NCBI GenBank assembly: GCA_019694875.1
Contig: JAIBBC010000001.1
Span: 1-64,000 of the forward strand
Length of the DNA: 64,000 nt
Reading direction: 5' to 3'
From: Cyclobacteriaceae bacterium
GTDB lineage: Bacteria; Bacteroidota; Bacteroidia; Cytophagales; Cyclobacteriaceae
Shown here: piece after piece, positions 62,374-64,000 of the stretch
Numbering within the stretch: the first letter of the stretch is position 1
How the letters are laid out: each line of letters opens with the position of its first letter
The notes under the pieces: generated by a model
What the model was told of the DNA's origin: nothing
Seen by the model: only the letters and a program-made list of their open reading frames with translations
The model's database searches: none
Made by a program: the position numbers and the translations under genes

Positions 62374-62976
62374 CTAGCGGAGGTTCGTTTCGGTGTTTCT
62401 GGTTGCGCCCTTTCTCAGTTGAAAAGCGTGATACACGGAGGGTACATCATTTGTCCAGGATTTCAGAATCAGTATGATTGCAACTATCTCCAGACGGGTT
62501 ATCACCCCCACCCAAAAACATAACTGGAATAAGAGAGTTGAATCGCACACGAGAATAAGCTTAACAAGCGTAGCACAAAGAATCAGCGTCCAGAACTTGG
62601 CACCCCATGAGTGGGTGGCTATCTCTTTTTTGAACTTCACGAAGCTAACCACGTATGTCAGGCATTCAGCCGACAAAAGTAAAATCAGCAGAGTTGCATG
62701 TTTCTTAAAGAATAAAGGACACAGCATGTATGCTGCCGCGCCCGCAGCGAGGAAGAAAAACTGATCGACCCCGGAATCCCATCGCCTGAGCGAAGTGGTT
62801 GCAACATTCAATTTACGTGCGATAACTCCATCAAAAATATCGGTGATCAAGCCTATTGTAAGCAAACCAACAATCCAGTAAGGGGAATCCGGAAATGGAA
62901 AAAACGCAAAAATCAGAATGAGCACACCAAATGCCAGTCGCAACAAAATGAGGACCCTGGGAATGTGCCGCTTCAT
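62374..62976 (-). CDS. CDP-alcohol phosphatidyltransferase family protein
   Basis: The 200-residue protein has six membrane helices. The catalytic signature is present as DGVIARKLNVATTS-L-RRWDSGVD: the D-G-x2-A-R and both D-x3-D aspartates are kept, but the conserved glycine is leucine. Such enzymes make phospholipids from CDP-activated lipid, or attach inositol, glycerol or choline. The altered glycine leaves the substrate uncertain. It lies 9 bp after dnaX and may be co-transcribed with it. Confidence 0.8.
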   Translation of the reverse strand: MKRHIPRVLILLRLAFGVLILIFAFFPFPDSPYWIVGLLTIGLITDIFDGVIARKLNVATTSLRRWDSGVDQFFFLAAGAAAYMLCPLFFKKHATLLILLLSAECLTYVVSFVKFKKEIATHSWGAKFWTLILCATLVKLILVCDSTLLFQLCFWVGVITRLEIVAIILILKSWTNDVPSVYHAFQLRKGATRNTETNLR

Positions 62977-62985
62977 TTCGTCAGG

Positions 62986-64000
62986 TTAAAAATCAGTATC
63001 TAACCCAAACCGGTCTTTTAATTCCTTCACAACGGGATTTTTTTCCATGAGATGCTCAAGCTTCTCGCGATTGGTGTAGAGTACCTTTTTATCGTCAGCA
63101 ACAGTTTTAATCTCTCCGCTAAGCTGGAGCGTGTCGTTGCTTACCTGCTCGCGCAGAAATGTTAGCAGATCGAGCTTCATTTCATCGAGCAGTGTTTCCT
63201 GGAAATGGTTATGCAGCGGAACGATTACTTTATTCTCCCGAAACTCAAATCCCTGCGAAAGCAAATGGTACGTTGCTACGTAAGGCTTTTTCGTTTCTGC
63301 GAAGGCATCCCATGCACGCTTCAGTTGTTCTTGCGTAAACGGTTTATTTGTCTTTTTCTCCGCTACCGGACCGTTCTCCTTTTTTACACCACCCTTCAGA
63401 ACTGATTTCAGATCGGAAATTTTCGGAGTACTGGTCTTGGCTGCACGCACGGGTTCATCCGTTTGCTGCGATTGGTTTTTTTGTTCTGAAACGACAGGGA
63501 AATTTTCGGCTGGCTCTTCCGCTTTTGTTACCACTTGCTCAGCTTCGGGTTCGGGCTGATCGGCCGGAGGTGCTACGCGGTCACTTTTTTTTTTACTGCC
63601 GAAGAATTCTCCGCAGGTAACTGATCGGGCTGGATGGCTGATTGCACATGCGCCATTTTCATGAGCGCCAATTCCACCAGCAAGCGCTGATTCTTGCTCG
63701 CTTTGTAGTTGATGTCGCACTGACCGGCAATGTTCAACCAACTCAGTAACAACGATGGTGAAGCGGCCATGGCCTGCTGCGCATATTTTTTGCGAACGCT
63801 GTCGGGCACTTCCATCAACTCGGTTGTGCGTGCATCCTGCGACACCAGCAGGTTGCGGAGATGTTCTGACAATCCTACAATAAAATTATGACCATCGAAT
63901 CCCTTGCGCAGCACTTCATCGAGCAGCAACAGCGGCTGCGTGTGATTCTGCGAAAGCAACGCATCTACCACACCGAAATAATAATCGTAGTCGAGGATGT
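62986..64000 (-). CDS. dnaX: DNA polymerase III gamma/tau subunit, 3' part, with internal frameshift site
   Basis: The gene runs off the window end. The upstream frame (LDYDYYFGVVDALL to ENSSAVKKKVTA) is the clamp-loader lid/collar region and stops at TAG nine bases after an A10 run. The -1 frame continues (SKKKSDRVAPPADQPEPEAE) through a Pro/Glu-rich linker into a C-terminal tau-type domain (FTQEQLKRAWDAFAETKKPY onward, ending GLDTDF). Normal reading therefore gives a short gamma-like product, and slippage gives the full-length tau-like one. Loss by sequencing error is the main alternative. Confidence 0.85.
63585..63594 (-). other. A10 slippery tract in dnaX
   Basis: Ten A on the coding strand are read GTA AAA AAA AAA GTG in frame 0, and AAA AGT after a -1 slip or one extra A. 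This is the place where gamma/tau frameshifting occurs in other bacteria (A-AAA-AAG in E. coli, A9 transcriptional slippage in Thermus). Confidence 0.7.

Overview
The window looks like a chromosomal segment of a Bacteroidota bacterium, most likely a Cytophagales-type marine or soil heterotroph. The evidence is two large exported proteins with type IX secretion C-terminal sorting domains (type A at 1228-6093, type B at 54019-57756), Bacteroidota-typical families (DUF3078, DUF2490, DUF4142, DUF4269, MbnP), and -7 boxes of the form TAnnTTTG. No rRNA, complete insertion sequence or CRISPR array was seen. Everything here was read by eye; no database search was possible.

Layout. 1-1013: a tRNA-Arg(CCG) gene followed by two tandem ~427-bp duplications, each carrying a GIY-YIG nuclease ORF (one intact, one broken) and a tRNA copy interrupted by two palindromic insertions. 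1228-6093: a repeat adhesin-like protein with seven 135-residue repeats. 6172-11471: a copper-type operon with two MbnP/di-haem peroxidase pairs around a CDVCGC outer-membrane protein. 11552-25000: small membrane proteins, a PAS histidine kinase, DinB and PhnA-type proteins, and a three-gene operon of an Lgt paralog, a COG1964-type radical SAM enzyme and a 59-residue membrane peptide. 25092-29262: TPR and NERD proteins separated by AT-rich repeats.

29347-37397 is a defence island: type I restriction-modification (hsdM, a frameshifted hsdS, hsdR) with an Abi_C-like gene inside and a HipA-like kinase plus HIRAN partner at the end. 37463-46822 is a second probable conflict/envelope island (pYEATS membrane protein, trypsin-like protease, LpxR-like protein, lipoprotein and membrane proteins of unknown role). 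In it every transcription unit is preceded, 11-32 bp before its start codon, by the same 33-bp repeat, and the two outer units share a ~270-bp leader headed by a perfect palindrome, ATAGGAGTAACTCCTAT. A close variant of that palindrome lies upstream of a 70-residue gene at 58 kb. 47.17-48.93 kb is a gene-free block of about six tandem diverged repeats.

49033-53997 is a candidate RNA-repair locus. A WYL regulator fused to a phytanoyl-CoA-dioxygenase-like domain is divergent from a slipin/band-7 gene and rtcB. Between them lies a ~180-nt candidate RNA whose centre is a circularly permuted tRNA fold (T-arm, capped acceptor stem, D-arm, split anticodon stem), like the tRNA-mimic module of bacterial Y RNAs. 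This is the most exciting feature of the window. The right end holds DUF3078, DUF4269, a HerA-like ATPase, a DUF2490 protein with a Pho-box-like site, a CDP-alcohol phosphatidyltransferase, and the 3' part of dnaX with an A10 slippery tract that separates a short (gamma-like) from a long (tau-like) product.
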